Notes: generated from the sequence alone by a model not told the origin. Shown: positions 16,601 through 24,492, counted from the first letter of the stretch. The stretch: DNA of 44,963 bases from Lentilactobacillus sp. Marseille-Q4993 (GCF_951230165.1 NZ_CATNVB010000020.1:1-44963); one strand, 5' to 3'. Numbers and translations: made by a program.

Positions 16601-17398
16601 GTTAGCATATACGTATGAAGAATTTTGGCCAACAAAACTATGAAATAACACACTTTTTTCATATGCTTTTTCAGTTTTATCTGCACCACTGTAGCCCCAA
16701 TATTCTTTGAACGGAAGGGGAATACCAACATCGCCGACTGTTAATTTTTGGTCAGTGGTGTTTTTGATACTAATATCCCATTTAAGATTATCTTTGTCAT
16801 CGATATAATAAGTTTCTGTAACCGCCACGTTTTTAAAACCGTTTTGGGTCGTCCCAGGTGTATATGAAACAACGACTTTGTTGTCACTTATAGTTATTTT
16901 CCTAGTAGCATCAGAGTAGTTTGTGTATTCCTTTTGCCAAGCTGTACCATCATTAGAACTTTGGTCGCCTGAATGAGTTCTTAACATTAAGTCACCAACC
17001 CATTTATGAGCTGAGTTTGCTTGATCTGGATTGTCTTTTGCATTCAGTACGTAGTTTGTGTCATGGGAGTCATTTTGAAGATATAAACCTTGAATAGTAC
17101 CATCCTTATCAATTTGTACTTTAAATGTGTTATTTGCAATTTCGTAGCCACCGTCAGAAGTTGCTGTTGGCTTGGCCACACCACTGCTTTGTAATTGATC
17201 AACGGCAACTTTGTTACCTAAATTCAAATTATGTAAGTCAACAGCTGACTTACTCGTGGTTGTCTTTGTAGCATTTTGAGAAGCAATACTGTCAATTGTA
17301 GGGGTTAATTGACTAGTAGAGTCAGCGTTAACATTTGAAGCTAACAAGATAGTGGACAGTATCGCAGTTCCTGTCCCTATTAATAATGATTTTCTCAT
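13622..17398 (-). CDS. Large secreted DUF5695-like protein with DUF5776-like anchor, paralogue A
   Basis: 1258-residue surface protein, probably acting on an extracellular glycan. Signal peptide at residues 1-25 (ends NVNADS). Residues about 80-500 are beta-rich, with FHSFVGQNSSYVYANRPSG (252-270). Residues about 510-920 are helix- and Trp-rich, like an (alpha/alpha)6 toroid: GWGDDWGLTHGLFLA (562-576), MKNHHNDYRVPDWL (604-617), EYPYDNTGEEAVYMLG (736-751), VTINGENWWQFQYTASLADT (784-803), and GAVSWTYQAELGS. Conserved Asp, Glu, His and Trp could form an active site. A Ser/Thr linker (about 1035-1110) and a DUF5776-like tail follow. The layout resembles DUF5695 proteins, whose activity I do not know. 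The paralogue at 41005-44820 shares all these blocks. Neighbours suggest a uronic-acid glycan; hydrolase versus lyase is open. Confidence 0.7.
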   Translation of the reverse strand: MRKSLLIGTGTAILSTILLASNVNADSTSQLTPTIDSIASQNATKTTTSKSAVDLHNLNLGNKVAVDQLQSSGVAKPTATSDGGYEIANNTFKVQIDKDGTIQGLYLQNDSHDTNYVLNAKDNPDQANSAHKWVGDLMLRTHSGDQSSNDGTAWQKEYTNYSDATRKITISDNKVVVSYTPGTTQNGFKNVAVTETYYIDDKDNLKWDISIKNTTDQKLTVGDVGIPLPFKEYWGYSGADKTEKAYEKSVLFHSFVGQNSSYVYANRPSGIGNFLVMTPDSNTDTQFEYQDRWGWGSHTGDEAAWDVDGGKWDNGLNVYYINSAAIQSGNRGYLPNTALQLDPGQTKTYSFNFDSAGVKNSAKGDSQTKKGDMTITKYESQLKSVLYKNNIMDAVSVPGMVIPKNKDGVATGKMYLHTKVPASDISFKYQNQKNDYVSQRTNSNNDTSSNIGSEQTGTAIFDKTVVKNGEQYHIYNIKFHSLGRNNIIVNYKLPGQQTTKQTTLQYYVIDNPENALESHANFMLKTQWNDSSKFYDKIFDDWDFNTKAKRGNFNGPDWNSLGWGDDWGLTHGLFLAAQNSENPNKEQIRGVESYVNTGIWNGLMKNHHNDYRVPDWLDKKSTGTTDTDNYSWRGFAYPHVYNTFFEMYKIEHNYPKLMSYQHPAVWYLEKAYNIMKTLYSGDIAYSMDGLEGESTGTEILNALKENGYKNEAENLASYFQKKYTNFSKDPYPYTSEYPYDNTGEEAVYMLGKQYSNKQMMQMVDMKTRACRGVQPVWYLYDDPVTINGENWWQFQYTASLADTAMNDWLVNEDNGLSDEQLGLAERANYGAKLANLTHINSGQIDSSAENIGAVSWTYQAELGSPTQALYGVGTGKLHNGWRSLSGEADLSVFGALQVLSADVVNDPIFGLTGYGADVSESGNNLSITPEDGLKTKLNLVSDKLSYTFDGDKYTHADISKDGNSAIFDFENVSKSEHNVDLKIHNGKGFDGKFDVLFNDKKVQTFDGKSQTDIDLSIPVTATNGKLQIVKEGTQPNPNPSENSGSSSNSNSSNSSSSSSTSTGSETSSTSSSSSNQVNSSSNITGSSNSIETGTPGSNAETSKLKGSVVYAIKKINLYKKVDFNKKNIISTFKKQKRINRPMFKILSTAKTDRGTLRYKVIDLNNRSRSYKKTGYITANAKYIRPVYYSKLNKSKVITVISKSGANSYKKVSLTGKYKHYKKGAHLKVKKIVKYHLTTRFVLTNGKYVTGNKKLILQY

Positions 17399-17480
17399 TT
17401 TGATGTTCTCCTTTGTAGGTTGAAGAAAATGAATGATAGATTATTGGCCAATAATCCGTGAGTATAAACGACCTAATTTA

Positions 17481-17494
17481 TGAAATCGCTTACA
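17481..17494. promoter_or_regulatory. cre box upstream of paralogue A
   Basis: TGAAATCGCTTACA matches the cre consensus at all fixed positions. It lies about 83 bp upstream of the start of the minus-strand gene. A TATACT hexamer follows at 17461-17466 on the minus strand, without a good -35. Confidence 0.7.
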
Positions 17495-17569
17495 GATTCC
17501 ATTTTTATTCAAAATTAACTAAATTGGAATATAATTATTTACTGATTTTTTATGTAATCTCACAATATA

Positions 17570-17606
17570 AAAAAGCCTAGTCGAAATTTTTGACTAGGCT
17601 TTTTTT
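17570..17606. terminator. Hairpin terminator between paralogue A and a secreted protein gene
   Basis: AAAAAGCCTAGTC/GACTAGGCTTTTT is a perfect stem with an A/T loop. It lies about 150 bp after the stop of the minus-strand gene 17759-18577 and can end that transcript. The rest of the 360-bp gap holds the paralogue A upstream region and nothing else recognised. Confidence 0.75.
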
Positions 17607-17758
17607 AGTGGTACTCATTTTTTCATGTTTGAAGTGACTTTTTATAAATCGCTATAGTTCCAAAAAGATAACAGGAAAAGCAACGAAAAAAATATGTTGA
17701 TTGTGTTTTTGGTAATCATACTAAAAACCAATTATCGATACAATCCTGTGCTCTTTCC

Positions 17759-18577
17759 TTACTTATTCACTTTCCACACAAATGCGGTCATAATTCCCGT
17801 CGGATTTGCAGTATTATCATTCGAATCCGAAATGATGTTTGTTGAGATTCCCATGGTTCCCATCAAGTTGAAGTGATGACTCAAGATTGCATGAGCAAAT
17901 TCTGTGCTGGTGCCAGTAGTACCATAACCGTCCTCAGCAATGTTGATAAACTCCGAACCAGTGATTTTCACCACCGCCACTTTTAAATTGGTGGAATCAA
18001 AGTGGTATTGATTTGCTAATTTATATAATGTGTTTTGATTAGCTTCAGTTACGTCAAAATTAGGATTTGCACGGTACTGTTCTAATTCATAATTAGCAAC
18101 AATCTGGGCAATGTTTGTCATGGCGCTATCTTTGATGCTACGCGATAAGGAGATGTATTTATCTGAAATTAGTTCAGGTGAAACATGCTTTGAAGCAGTC
18201 ACCATGTCAACCGCTTTATGAGCAGCTCCTGCCTTCAAGTAATTATGCCAAACCACACCTTGGTTGCCCTTACCATCTTGAACGTAGTAAAACAAATAAC
18301 GGTTTTGGGTATTGCTTGGCCGCATTGAGATTTTCTTAGTTACATACCAAGTGGTGTGCGGGAAGTTACTAAGTTTGTGTACCTTTTGAGTGTGAGTGGC
18401 GTTGTATATATAGCCACCCGGTACTGTGTTGTCCGTATGGAACGGTACGTTTTTAACTTGCTTAGTTTTCATCCAGTAATATCTTTGTGATGCGTTCGCA
18501 GTAGTTGGGTTTATGCTGGTGGCTCCGAAACCAAGTGCCAACAGACCCAACGTTATTATCAATAATCTTTTTTTCAA
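17759..18577 (-). CDS. Secreted protein with possible degenerate CAP-like C-terminus
   Basis: 272-residue exported protein. It starts with TTG at 18577 after GGAGGTG. Signal peptide: LLIITLGLLALGFG, cleavage near ANASQ. Residues about 30-120 contain basic, aromatic surface repeats (YYWMKTKQVKN, WYVTKKISMRPS, YLFYYVQDGKGNQG) like Lactobacillus SH3/SLAP-type repeats. The C-terminal half contains TEFAHAILSHHFNLMGTMG, whose spacing resembles GHRDALLNSKYNVIGVGG of the CAP protein at 26130-26997, but the family's key residues are not all there. A diverged CAP/SCP domain is an inference. Function unknown. It has its own terminator and is divergent from the folate operon. Confidence 0.65.
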   Translation of the reverse strand: MKKRLLIITLGLLALGFGATSINPTTANASQRYYWMKTKQVKNVPFHTDNTVPGGYIYNATHTQKVHKLSNFPHTTWYVTKKISMRPSNTQNRYLFYYVQDGKGNQGVVWHNYLKAGAAHKAVDMVTASKHVSPELISDKYISLSRSIKDSAMTNIAQIVANYELEQYRANPNFDVTEANQNTLYKLANQYHFDSTNLKVAVVKITGSEFINIAEDGYGTTGTSTEFAHAILSHHFNLMGTMGISTNIISDSNDNTANPTGIMTAFVWKVNK

Positions 18578-18878
18578 AACGATCCACCTCCAATTACTTA
18601 TTATAGAAGTATTTAGACCAGAAAGAGTTAAAAAATATGAAAGAAGTGTGATTTGCTGGGGAAATTATCAAATGTTGGCCAATATACGAAAAATAACTAA
18701 AAATAATTTAAAAATATCCGCGTTTTACCCCAAAACGGATGAAAAATATATTACAATATAAATTATTCAAGCTGTTTTCCGGATGTGGATTGATTCTTTC
18801 GTTCGGCTACCGGAAAAGGTTACAATTGACTTGTTAAGTAAATCCCAAATTCACTGGATAGTAAGAGAGGACGATTAC
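18578..18878. other. fhs 5' region with two hairpins
   Basis: Two perfect inverted repeats precede fhs: CGTTTT (loop ACCCC) AAAACG at 18721-18737, and TTTTCCGG (18775-18782) with CCGGAAAA (18810-18817). An open frame starting at 18783 overlaps the second and continues into fhs, but has no ribosome binding site. The region could be a structured leader; I could not match it to the THF riboswitch consensus. Nothing else is recognised here. Confidence 0.35.
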
Positions 18879-20543
18879 ATGGCATCAGATATTGAAATTG
18901 CTCAAAGTATTCAACCAGAAAACATTAAAAAGATTGCTGAAAAGGCAGGCATCAGTGAGGACCGACTCCAAATGTACGGGACTAACAAGGCCAAAGTTGA
19001 TGCCCATAGTTTTAAGGACGCTAAACGTAAGGGAAAGTTGATTCTGGTAACAGCTATCTCACCAACTCCAGCCGGTGAGGGAAAGACTACTGTTGGAATT
19101 GGGTTAAACGATGCCCTTAACGTAATTGGTAAGAACTCGATTGTTGCCATTCGGGAGCCATCAATGGGTCCCGTGTTTGGAATGAAGGGTGGGGCCGCTG
19201 GTGGTGGCTATTCCCAAGTCATTCCGATGGAAGATATTAACCTGCACTTTACTGGTGACCTCCACGCAATCGGAGCCGCCAATAACCTGTTAGCTGCAAT
19301 GATTGATAATCACATCCACCAAGGAAATGCTCTTAATATTGATGTTAAGCGGGTAACTTGGAAACGAGTGCTAGATATGAACGACCGGCAGTTGCGCGAT
19401 ATCGTTGGGGGCCTTGGCAATCACGGTAGTGGAATTCCTCGTGAAGACGGGTTTGAAATTACGGCCGCTTCAGAAGTAATGGCAATTCTTTGTTTATCGA
19501 CTGACTTGATGGACTTGAAGCAGCGTCTTGGCAATATCGTTATTGGTTACGATTGCAGTAATGCTCCAATCAAGGCAAGCCAATTACATGCCCAAGGAGC
19601 AATGGCCGCAATTTTGAAGGACGCAATCAAGCCTAACTTAGTTCAAACGTTGGCACATAACCCAGCCTTTGTTCATGGTGGCCCGTTTGCTAATATTGCT
19701 CATGGTTGTAGCTCACTTACGGGAACTGATCTTGCCCTCAAACTTGGCGATTACGTGGTTACCGAAGCTGGGTTTGGTGGCGATCTTGGAGCTGAAAAGT
19801 TCCTTGATATTGTTGCTCCTAAACTCGGTCAGACCCCGGATGCAACCGTAGTTGTTGCCACGGTTCGGGCATTGAAGATGCATGGTGGCTTGGGTAAAGA
19901 CGAACTTGATAACGAAGATTTGGATGCCCTGAAAAAGGGGATGCCTAACCTATTGAGACACGTCCACAACATGCACGAAGTTTACGGCCTTTCTACAGTC
20001 GTTGCCATCAACAAGTTCCCCACAGATATTGATGCGGAAGTCGAACTGGTAAAGCAACAATGTAAGGAACAGGGAATCGAAGCCGTGCCAATTGACGTTT
20101 GGGGGAAGGGTGGCGAAGGAGCCACTGAACTTGCTGAAGAAGTTGTCAAACTGACTGAACAGCCAAGTGATTTCCATAAACTATACGACGTTGAAGAACC
20201 AATCGCAGATAAGATTGAAAAGGTGGCAACTAAAATATATGGTGCCGATGGAATTTCTCTAAGTGCTAAGGCTAAAACTGAAATCAAGCGACTTGATAAG
20301 AATGGATTTGGTAAGTTGCCAATCTGTATTGCCAAAACCCAGTATTCATTCTCGACTAACAAGAATTTACTGGGAGCGCCAACTGGGTTTAAGGTACCGG
20401 TTGTCGACGTTAAAGTTAGTGCTGGAGCTGGTTTTGTCCTAGTTTCGACTGGGTCGATCATGACGATGCCTGGTTTGCCAAAGGTACCAGCTGCTGAAAA
20501 CATTGATGTGACGGAAGACGGTAAGATTACTGGTTTATTCTAA
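18879..20543 (+). CDS. fhs: Formate-tetrahydrofolate ligase
   Basis: ATP-dependent ligation of formate to tetrahydrofolate, giving 10-formyl-THF for purine and fMet-tRNA synthesis. The start chosen is ATG at 18879, preceded by GAGAGGA; it gives 554 residues, the family length. An upstream in-frame ATG adds 32 unlike residues. The N-terminal phosphate-binding motif is [12 protein letters not shown]-like ([16 protein letters not shown]). [22 protein letters not shown] and [17 protein letters not shown] are highly conserved family blocks. It is the first gene of fhs-fchA-folD, with 12 bp to the next start. Confidence 0.95.
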   Translation: MASDIEIAQSIQPENIKKIAEKAGISEDRLQMYGTNKAKVDAHSFKDAKRKGKLILVTAISPTPAGEGKTTVGIGLNDALNVIGKNSIVAIREPSMGPVFGMKGGAAGGGYSQVIPMEDINLHFTGDLHAIGAANNLLAAMIDNHIHQGNALNIDVKRVTWKRVLDMNDRQLRDIVGGLGNHGSGIPREDGFEITAASEVMAILCLSTDLMDLKQRLGNIVIGYDCSNAPIKASQLHAQGAMAAILKDAIKPNLVQTLAHNPAFVHGGPFANIAHGCSSLTGTDLALKLGDYVVTEAGFGGDLGAEKFLDIVAPKLGQTPDATVVVATVRALKMHGGLGKDELDNEDLDALKKGMPNLLRHVHNMHEVYGLSTVVAINKFPTDIDAEVELVKQQCKEQGIEAVPIDVWGKGGEGATELAEEVVKLTEQPSDFHKLYDVEEPIADKIEKVATKIYGADGISLSAKAKTEIKRLDKNGFGKLPICIAKTQYSFSTNKNLLGAPTGFKVPVVDVKVSAGAGFVLVSTGSIMTMPGLPKVPAAENIDVTEDGKITGLF

Positions 20544-20555
20544 GAGGTGACAATT

Positions 20556-21170
20556 TTGGAAAAGATAACGGTTCAGGATTTCGTAGCTCAGTTAAGTTCA
20601 TCAGAACCAACGCCTGGGGGTGGGGCAGCTTCAGCAATGGCTGCCACCCTTGCTAGCAGTTTGGGTTCGATGGTTGGTAATATCAAACGAGAAAAGGCTG
20701 AAACGGCCGAACTAAAAGACCTGTTGAACCGGCTGGAAGTGAGTCGGACCAAGTTGATGAACTTGGTTGATGAGGACCAAGCTGCGTTTGCAAAACTCTC
20801 CGCTGCTTTCAAAATGCCTAAGCAAACCGAAGAGGAAAAGCAATCCCGTCAGGACCAGTTGGGTAACCGACTGCTTAAGGCCGCTTCAGTTCCCCTTGAA
20901 ATCAGTCGGACAATCGTTGATGTTTTACACGAGGTGCAGGAAATGCAACACTTTTCCACTAAGTCATTGATTAGTGATATTGGCTGTGCTGCTGCTTTGG
21001 CGGCTGGAGCTATTAAAGCAGCTGTTTTGAATGTTTACGTAAACACGAAGCTGATGAAGGACAAGGAAGCTGCTCAGGTTTTAAATGAGCAAACGGAGGC
21101 TCAGCTTGAAGCTGGGCTGACTATTAGTGATCGAATCTACCAAGAAGTTCTGACAAGCGTGAAAGGATAA
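20556..21170 (+). CDS. fchA: Methenyl-THF cyclohydrolase / formimino-THF cyclodeaminase family protein
   Basis: FTCD_C-type cyclodeaminase/cyclohydrolase, all-helical, 204 residues. It probably interconverts 10-formyl-THF and 5,10-methenyl-THF. The preferred start is TTG at 20556, five bases after AGAGGTGA; a GTG nine bases upstream overlaps that site. Family motifs are PTPGGGAASAMAATLASSLG (about 15-34) and KSLISDIGCAAALAAGAIKA (about 135-154). It lies between fhs and folD with near-abutting spacing. The neighbouring FolD lacks the usual cyclohydrolase residues, so this protein likely supplies that activity. No histidine-degradation genes are nearby, which argues against a formimino role. 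Confidence 0.85.
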   Translation: MEKITVQDFVAQLSSSEPTPGGGAASAMAATLASSLGSMVGNIKREKAETAELKDLLNRLEVSRTKLMNLVDEDQAAFAKLSAAFKMPKQTEEEKQSRQDQLGNRLLKAASVPLEISRTIVDVLHEVQEMQHFSTKSLISDIGCAAALAAGAIKAAVLNVYVNTKLMKDKEAAQVLNEQTEAQLEAGLTISDRIYQEVLTSVKG

Positions 21171-21174
21171 TCTG

Positions 21175-22047
21175 ATGGTAACAGTAATGAAGGGCCGTGA
21201 AGTGGCTCGGGCAATTCAGGATACAACTAAGGCTGAAGTTGAACGACTGACTGAACTTGGTCACCAACCCCGATTGGTTATCATCAGAGTTGGCGATGAT
21301 AAGGGTTCGATTGGGTATCAGCACGCTGCAGAAAAATTAATGGGCAAACTAGGTATTGAGGTTGAGGTTGCCGAGTTTGATGCGGATATTTCAATGCCAG
21401 CGTTTGAAAACGAGTTTTTAGCAATCAACGATAGTGAAAACGTTGATGCAATTTTGATGTTGAGACCTCTTCCTGCTCAACTGAATGAGAATCGAATTCA
21501 GCAGCTGATTGATCCTAGCAAGGATATTGATGGGATGAGTCCAATCAATCTGGGCAAGAGTCTTGATCCTAATACCACTGATTTTGTGCCAATTACTCCG
21601 GCTGCGGTGATGCAGATGATGGCCTATTATGATATTTCGCTGGTTGGTAAACGGGTGACGGTTGTTGGCAATAGTTTGGTAGTTGGCCGGCCGTTGGCGG
21701 ATATGCTGATGGCTAGAGAAGCTACGGTATCAGTATGTAATATTGATACCCCAGACAACGCTGAGTTTACCCGAAACGCAGATATTGTAATTGCTGCGGT
21801 TGGTAAAGTTGGTCTGATTACGGGTTCGATGGTCAAAAACGGTGCCATCGTGATTGATGTTGGAACTAATTATGATGAAACTGGACATCTGACCGGGGAT
21901 GTGATGTATGATGAGGTTGCGGCTAAGGTGGCCTTTATCAATCCCGTAACGAACGGAGTTGGCTCCATTACAACATCACTGCTAGCGAAGAGAGTGGTGC
22001 AGGCGGCGAGGGCTAATGTGGTAGTGACTGGAATGGTCGAAAGATAA
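21175..22047 (+). CDS. folD: Methylene-THF dehydrogenase, FolD family, probably lacking cyclohydrolase activity
   Basis: NAD(P)-dependent interconversion of methylene- and methenyl-THF; 290 residues, normal length. GNSLVVGRPLADML (about 164-177) is the nucleotide-binding motif and DPSKDIDG (113-120) keeps the conserved Asp. The canonical active-site Lys, four residues after the conserved Tyr (YVxxK in bifunctional enzymes), is Ala52 here (GYQHAAEK). The Gln of the LVQLPLP motif is Leu96 (MLRPLP). In characterised bifunctional enzymes these two residues support the cyclohydrolase reaction, so a monofunctional dehydrogenase is inferred, with FchA next door doing the other step. It starts four bases after fchA ends, with AAAGGA seven bases before ATG. 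Confidence 0.92.
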   Translation: MVTVMKGREVARAIQDTTKAEVERLTELGHQPRLVIIRVGDDKGSIGYQHAAEKLMGKLGIEVEVAEFDADISMPAFENEFLAINDSENVDAILMLRPLPAQLNENRIQQLIDPSKDIDGMSPINLGKSLDPNTTDFVPITPAAVMQMMAYYDISLVGKRVTVVGNSLVVGRPLADMLMAREATVSVCNIDTPDNAEFTRNADIVIAAVGKVGLITGSMVKNGAIVIDVGTNYDETGHLTGDVMYDEVAAKVAFINPVTNGVGSITTSLLAKRVVQAARANVVVTGMVER

Positions 22048-22064
22048 TCTTGAATGATTAAAAT

Positions 22065-22107
22065 AATAGGTTGATGACAAGCGTAAAAGCATTGTTGTCA
22101 ACCTATT
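22065..22107 (+). terminator. Terminator of fhs-fchA-folD
   Basis: AATAGGTTGA...TCAACCTATT stem with further inner pairing, followed by a T-rich stretch, about 18 bp after the folD stop. Confidence 0.75.
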
Positions 22108-22248
22108 TTCATTTTAGTTTCATTTTTTTGAAAATAGGTGTATGCTTTTATAGTAATTATATTATTGTTAATATGTTTTAAATTTTCTGGGGATATTGTC
22201 CAACTACTGATGACAATAAAAGCTGAATATTTTTTGGGGGATTTTATT

Positions 22249-22587
22249 ATGCACGTAAATTTGGTTAACTCTGCAACGAATCAAGTCAAGCAGACGAAGG
22301 TTGGTTATTCTTGGACTACTCTCTTCTTTAGCTTTTGGCCAGCTTTATTCAGAGGGGATTGGTTATGGTTCTTTGTTCAATTAGCGATTGGATTATTTGC
22401 TGGATTTTCAACTTTTGGAGTTGGATTTGGGATTTCAACAATAGTCTTTTCATTTATTTACAACAAGATTTACATCAACGAATTGTTGACGAAGGGATTC
22501 CAAGCAGCTGATAAGAGTGACCACGATATTTTATTGAGTCATGGTTTCATTGTCGATAATATGAATCATACTGCTCCAACTCATTAA
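22249..22587 (+). CDS. Small membrane protein, DUF2628-like
   Basis: 112-residue protein from ATG at 22249, preceded by a GGGGG motif; the open frame extends 37 codons upstream through the previous terminator region. Two hydrophobic segments (SWTTLFFSFWPALF, WFFVQLAIGLFAGFSTFGVG) flank a charged FRGDWLW turn. The C-terminal YNKIYINELLTKGFQAAD is typical of DUF2628/HrgC-like proteins. Function unknown; probably membrane-embedded. It is monocistronic with its own terminator. Confidence 0.7.
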   Translation: MHVNLVNSATNQVKQTKVGYSWTTLFFSFWPALFRGDWLWFFVQLAIGLFAGFSTFGVGFGISTIVFSFIYNKIYINELLTKGFQAADKSDHDILLSHGFIVDNMNHTAPTH

Positions 22588-22606
22588 GAAATAGCAATAA
22601 TTATGG

Positions 22607-22640
22607 AAACAGTTTTCCGGTAACGGAAGGCTGTTTTTTT
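22607..22640 (+). terminator. Terminator of the DUF2628-like gene
   Basis: AAACAG...TTCCG (GTAA) CGGAA...CTGTTT stem followed by a T-run. Confidence 0.8.
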
Positions 22641-22733
22641 ATTGGCTTAGTGGGTACTAATGTTGCTACACATTACTATTTTTGGTAAAATTCAAACCAA
22701 ATTGGTGAACTTATCACCAGACGGAAAGGAAAT

Positions 22734-22793
22734 ATGTATATGTTGGGCATTGTAATAAACGTTGCTACGTCACTGGAGGACTACGCGCGTTAG
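22734..22793 (+). CDS. Putative 19-residue leader peptide upstream of rsgA
   Basis: Short frame MYMLGIVINVATSLEDYAR with ATG at 22734 and TAG at 22791-22793. It is preceded by AAAGGAA at ribosome-binding distance. Its last codons cover GGAGGACTA (22775-22783), which pairs with TAGTTCTCC (22791-22799). TTCTCC (22794-22799) can instead pair with the rsgA ribosome binding site GGAGGA (22808-22813). The frame and the competing stems suggest translational attenuation; that it is translated is an inference. Confidence 0.4.
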   Translation: MYMLGIVINVATSLEDYAR

Positions 22794-22805
22794 TTCTCCC
22801 GAATT

Positions 22806-23882
22806 TTGGAGGACAGAAAAATCGAATTAGAATTAAAAAAATATGGCTCAAACCAAACTACGCCTGCTAGTAACGGGCTAACTTTAGCCAGAGTGATCAC
22901 GACTAGTCATTTAAATTACTCAATAATAACTGATGAGGGACAGTATAAAGCCCAGGTCGCCGGTAGAATTGCTAATATGGCTGTGGGACCGGAAGATTTT
23001 CCAACGGTTGGCGACTGGGTACAGGTGCGATTACCCGAAAATGTTGAGGATTTCGCGATTATTGAACGGTTAAATGATCGGAAGTCAGTATTTTTAAGAA
23101 AAGCTTCGGGTCAGAAATCGGTCGCTCAGTTAGTTGCTGCAAATATAGATTGGCTCCTTCTGTGTATGGCATTAGATGATAATTTCAACGTTCGAAGAAT
23201 GGAACGTTATCTAGCGGTGGCTGCCGCATCTGGCTCTGATCTTGCGATTGTTTTGACTAAAGCTGATAAATCGGATAATATCGAAAAACAATTATCTGAG
23301 CTCACTGAAATTAGTGGTGAAAGTCGCATAATCATTTGTGATGCCACAAGTGAAAATGGTTTGTCAGAATTGAAATCGTTTATGAAATCAGGCCAGACAT
23401 ACGCCTTTCTTGGTTCATCAGGAGTCGGCAAGACAACGCTGATTAATCACTTACTTGGTAGTCATGATTTAGCGACCAAGGAAGTTCGGCAAACTGATTC
23501 TCATGGGAGGCACACAACCACTGCCCGCCAATTAATGCTACTGCCGAACGGGAGTGTTGTTATTGATACCCCGGGGATGCGGGAGTTAGGACTGTTAGAT
23601 GCTGATATTGATTCAACGTTTAAGGATGTTCAATTCTATGCAAAACAGTGTAAATTCAAAGATTGTTCGCATCAAAATGAACCTGGATGTGCAGTTCAAG
23701 CTGCTGTTGCAAATGGTGAGTTATCAGCAGATAGAGTAAACAGTTATTTGCAACTTTTACAGGAAAAGAGCCACAACAACGAGTTGCGCGGTAAGGCTAG
23801 GGAGAACGCTAAAGTTAATCGAATGTTTGGTAGTAAGAATCAGATGAAGAACTTTAGAAGAAATTTGAAGAAGAAACGATAA
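22806..23882 (+). CDS. rsgA: Ribosome small-subunit-dependent GTPase A
   Basis: Circularly permuted GTPase that checks late assembly of the 30S subunit. About 350 residues: an N-terminal OB-fold (ARVITTSHLNYSIITDEG), then G4 LTKADKS before G1 GSSGVGKTTLIN and G3 DTPGMRELGL, the permuted order typical of RsgA. The zinc-binding domain CKFKDCSHQNEPGC follows. The start is unclear. TTG at 22806 has no ribosome binding site upstream. GGAGGA (22808-22813) points, with a seven-base spacing, to ATC at 22821 (IELELKKYGSN), and no ATG/GTG/TTG occurs in frame for many codons. An AUC start is therefore possible. The leader upstream looks regulatory. Confidence 0.88.
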   Translation: MEDRKIELELKKYGSNQTTPASNGLTLARVITTSHLNYSIITDEGQYKAQVAGRIANMAVGPEDFPTVGDWVQVRLPENVEDFAIIERLNDRKSVFLRKASGQKSVAQLVAANIDWLLLCMALDDNFNVRRMERYLAVAAASGSDLAIVLTKADKSDNIEKQLSELTEISGESRIIICDATSENGLSELKSFMKSGQTYAFLGSSGVGKTTLINHLLGSHDLATKEVRQTDSHGRHTTTARQLMLLPNGSVVIDTPGMRELGLLDADIDSTFKDVQFYAKQCKFKDCSHQNEPGCAVQAAVANGELSADRVNSYLQLLQEKSHNNELRGKARENAKVNRMFGSKNQMKNFRRNLKKKR

Positions 23883-23932
23883 GTAGATTGAAGTAAATTA
23901 TTTTATAAATATGTGTGTGAATTTTGCACAGC

Positions 23933-23967
23933 ACCTTACCGATGAATTTATTGGTGAGGTGTTTTTA
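23933..23967 (+). terminator. Terminator of rsgA
   Basis: CACCTTACC/GGTGAGGTG stem with one wobble pair followed by five T residues. Confidence 0.8.
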
Positions 23968-24049
23968 GTAACGGTAGCTTTTAACAATTAACAAAAGCTG
24001 AAAAAAAAGCTTATACTCAAACTAACTACACTACCGAAAGGAAACCGTC

Positions 24050-24442
24050 ATGAAACAACCCAACTGCATTTTTTGCCAACGTACCGATATTCCCATTGTC
24101 CTTGAAAACGACCTTGCTGTAGCCTTCTGGGACATTCACCCAGTTAGGAAAGGGCATTTGCTAATTGTTTTGAAAGATCATAAGCAGGATTACTTTGACC
24201 TTGATCAACAGGATCTGTTGGCAATGGATAGCCTGTTACGTGAGGGCAAACAGTTGATTGACGACAAGTACCACCCAGAGGGATATAACATTGGTATCAA
24301 TGTTGGTGAGTATGCCGGTCAAACGGTGATGCATTGTCACTGGCACCTGATTCCAAGGTATAAAGGTGATGTGAAAAATCCGGCTGGTGGGATAAGAAAT
24401 ATGTTGCCAAAGGCGGCAAGGTGGTTGCGAGATAAAAGATAA
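24050..24442 (+). CDS. HIT family hydrolase
   Basis: Histidine-triad nucleotide-binding protein, 130 residues, probably hydrolysing Ap4A-like or AMP-linked compounds in the cytoplasm. The N-terminal CIFCQR is a zinc-ribbon-like start common in this subgroup. The catalytic triad motif HCHWHLIPRY is at about residues 97-106. The ATG follows GAAAGGAAA. Monocistronic, with a short terminator. The exact substrate cannot be told from sequence. Confidence 0.9.
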   Translation: MKQPNCIFCQRTDIPIVLENDLAVAFWDIHPVRKGHLLIVLKDHKQDYFDLDQQDLLAMDSLLREGKQLIDDKYHPEGYNIGINVGEYAGQTVMHCHWHLIPRYKGDVKNPAGGIRNMLPKAARWLRDKR

Positions 24443-24461
24443 TTTTAATAGATGAAATAAA

Positions 24462-24487
24462 AAAGAAGGCTATTCAGCCTCTTTTTT
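24462..24487 (+). terminator. Terminator between HIT gene and convergent iminopeptidase gene
   Basis: AGGCT (ATTC) AGCCT core with A-rich 5' and T-rich 3' flanks; it can act on both convergent genes. Confidence 0.65.
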
Positions 24488-24492
24488 TGAAC

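Noticed and set aside
18600-18878. THF riboswitch upstream of fhs
   Set aside because: I could not align the known conserved bases; only simple stems are visible.
22734-22805. T-box leader before rsgA
   Set aside because: No specifier loop or conserved T-box sequence, and no terminator with the usual antiterminator bulge.
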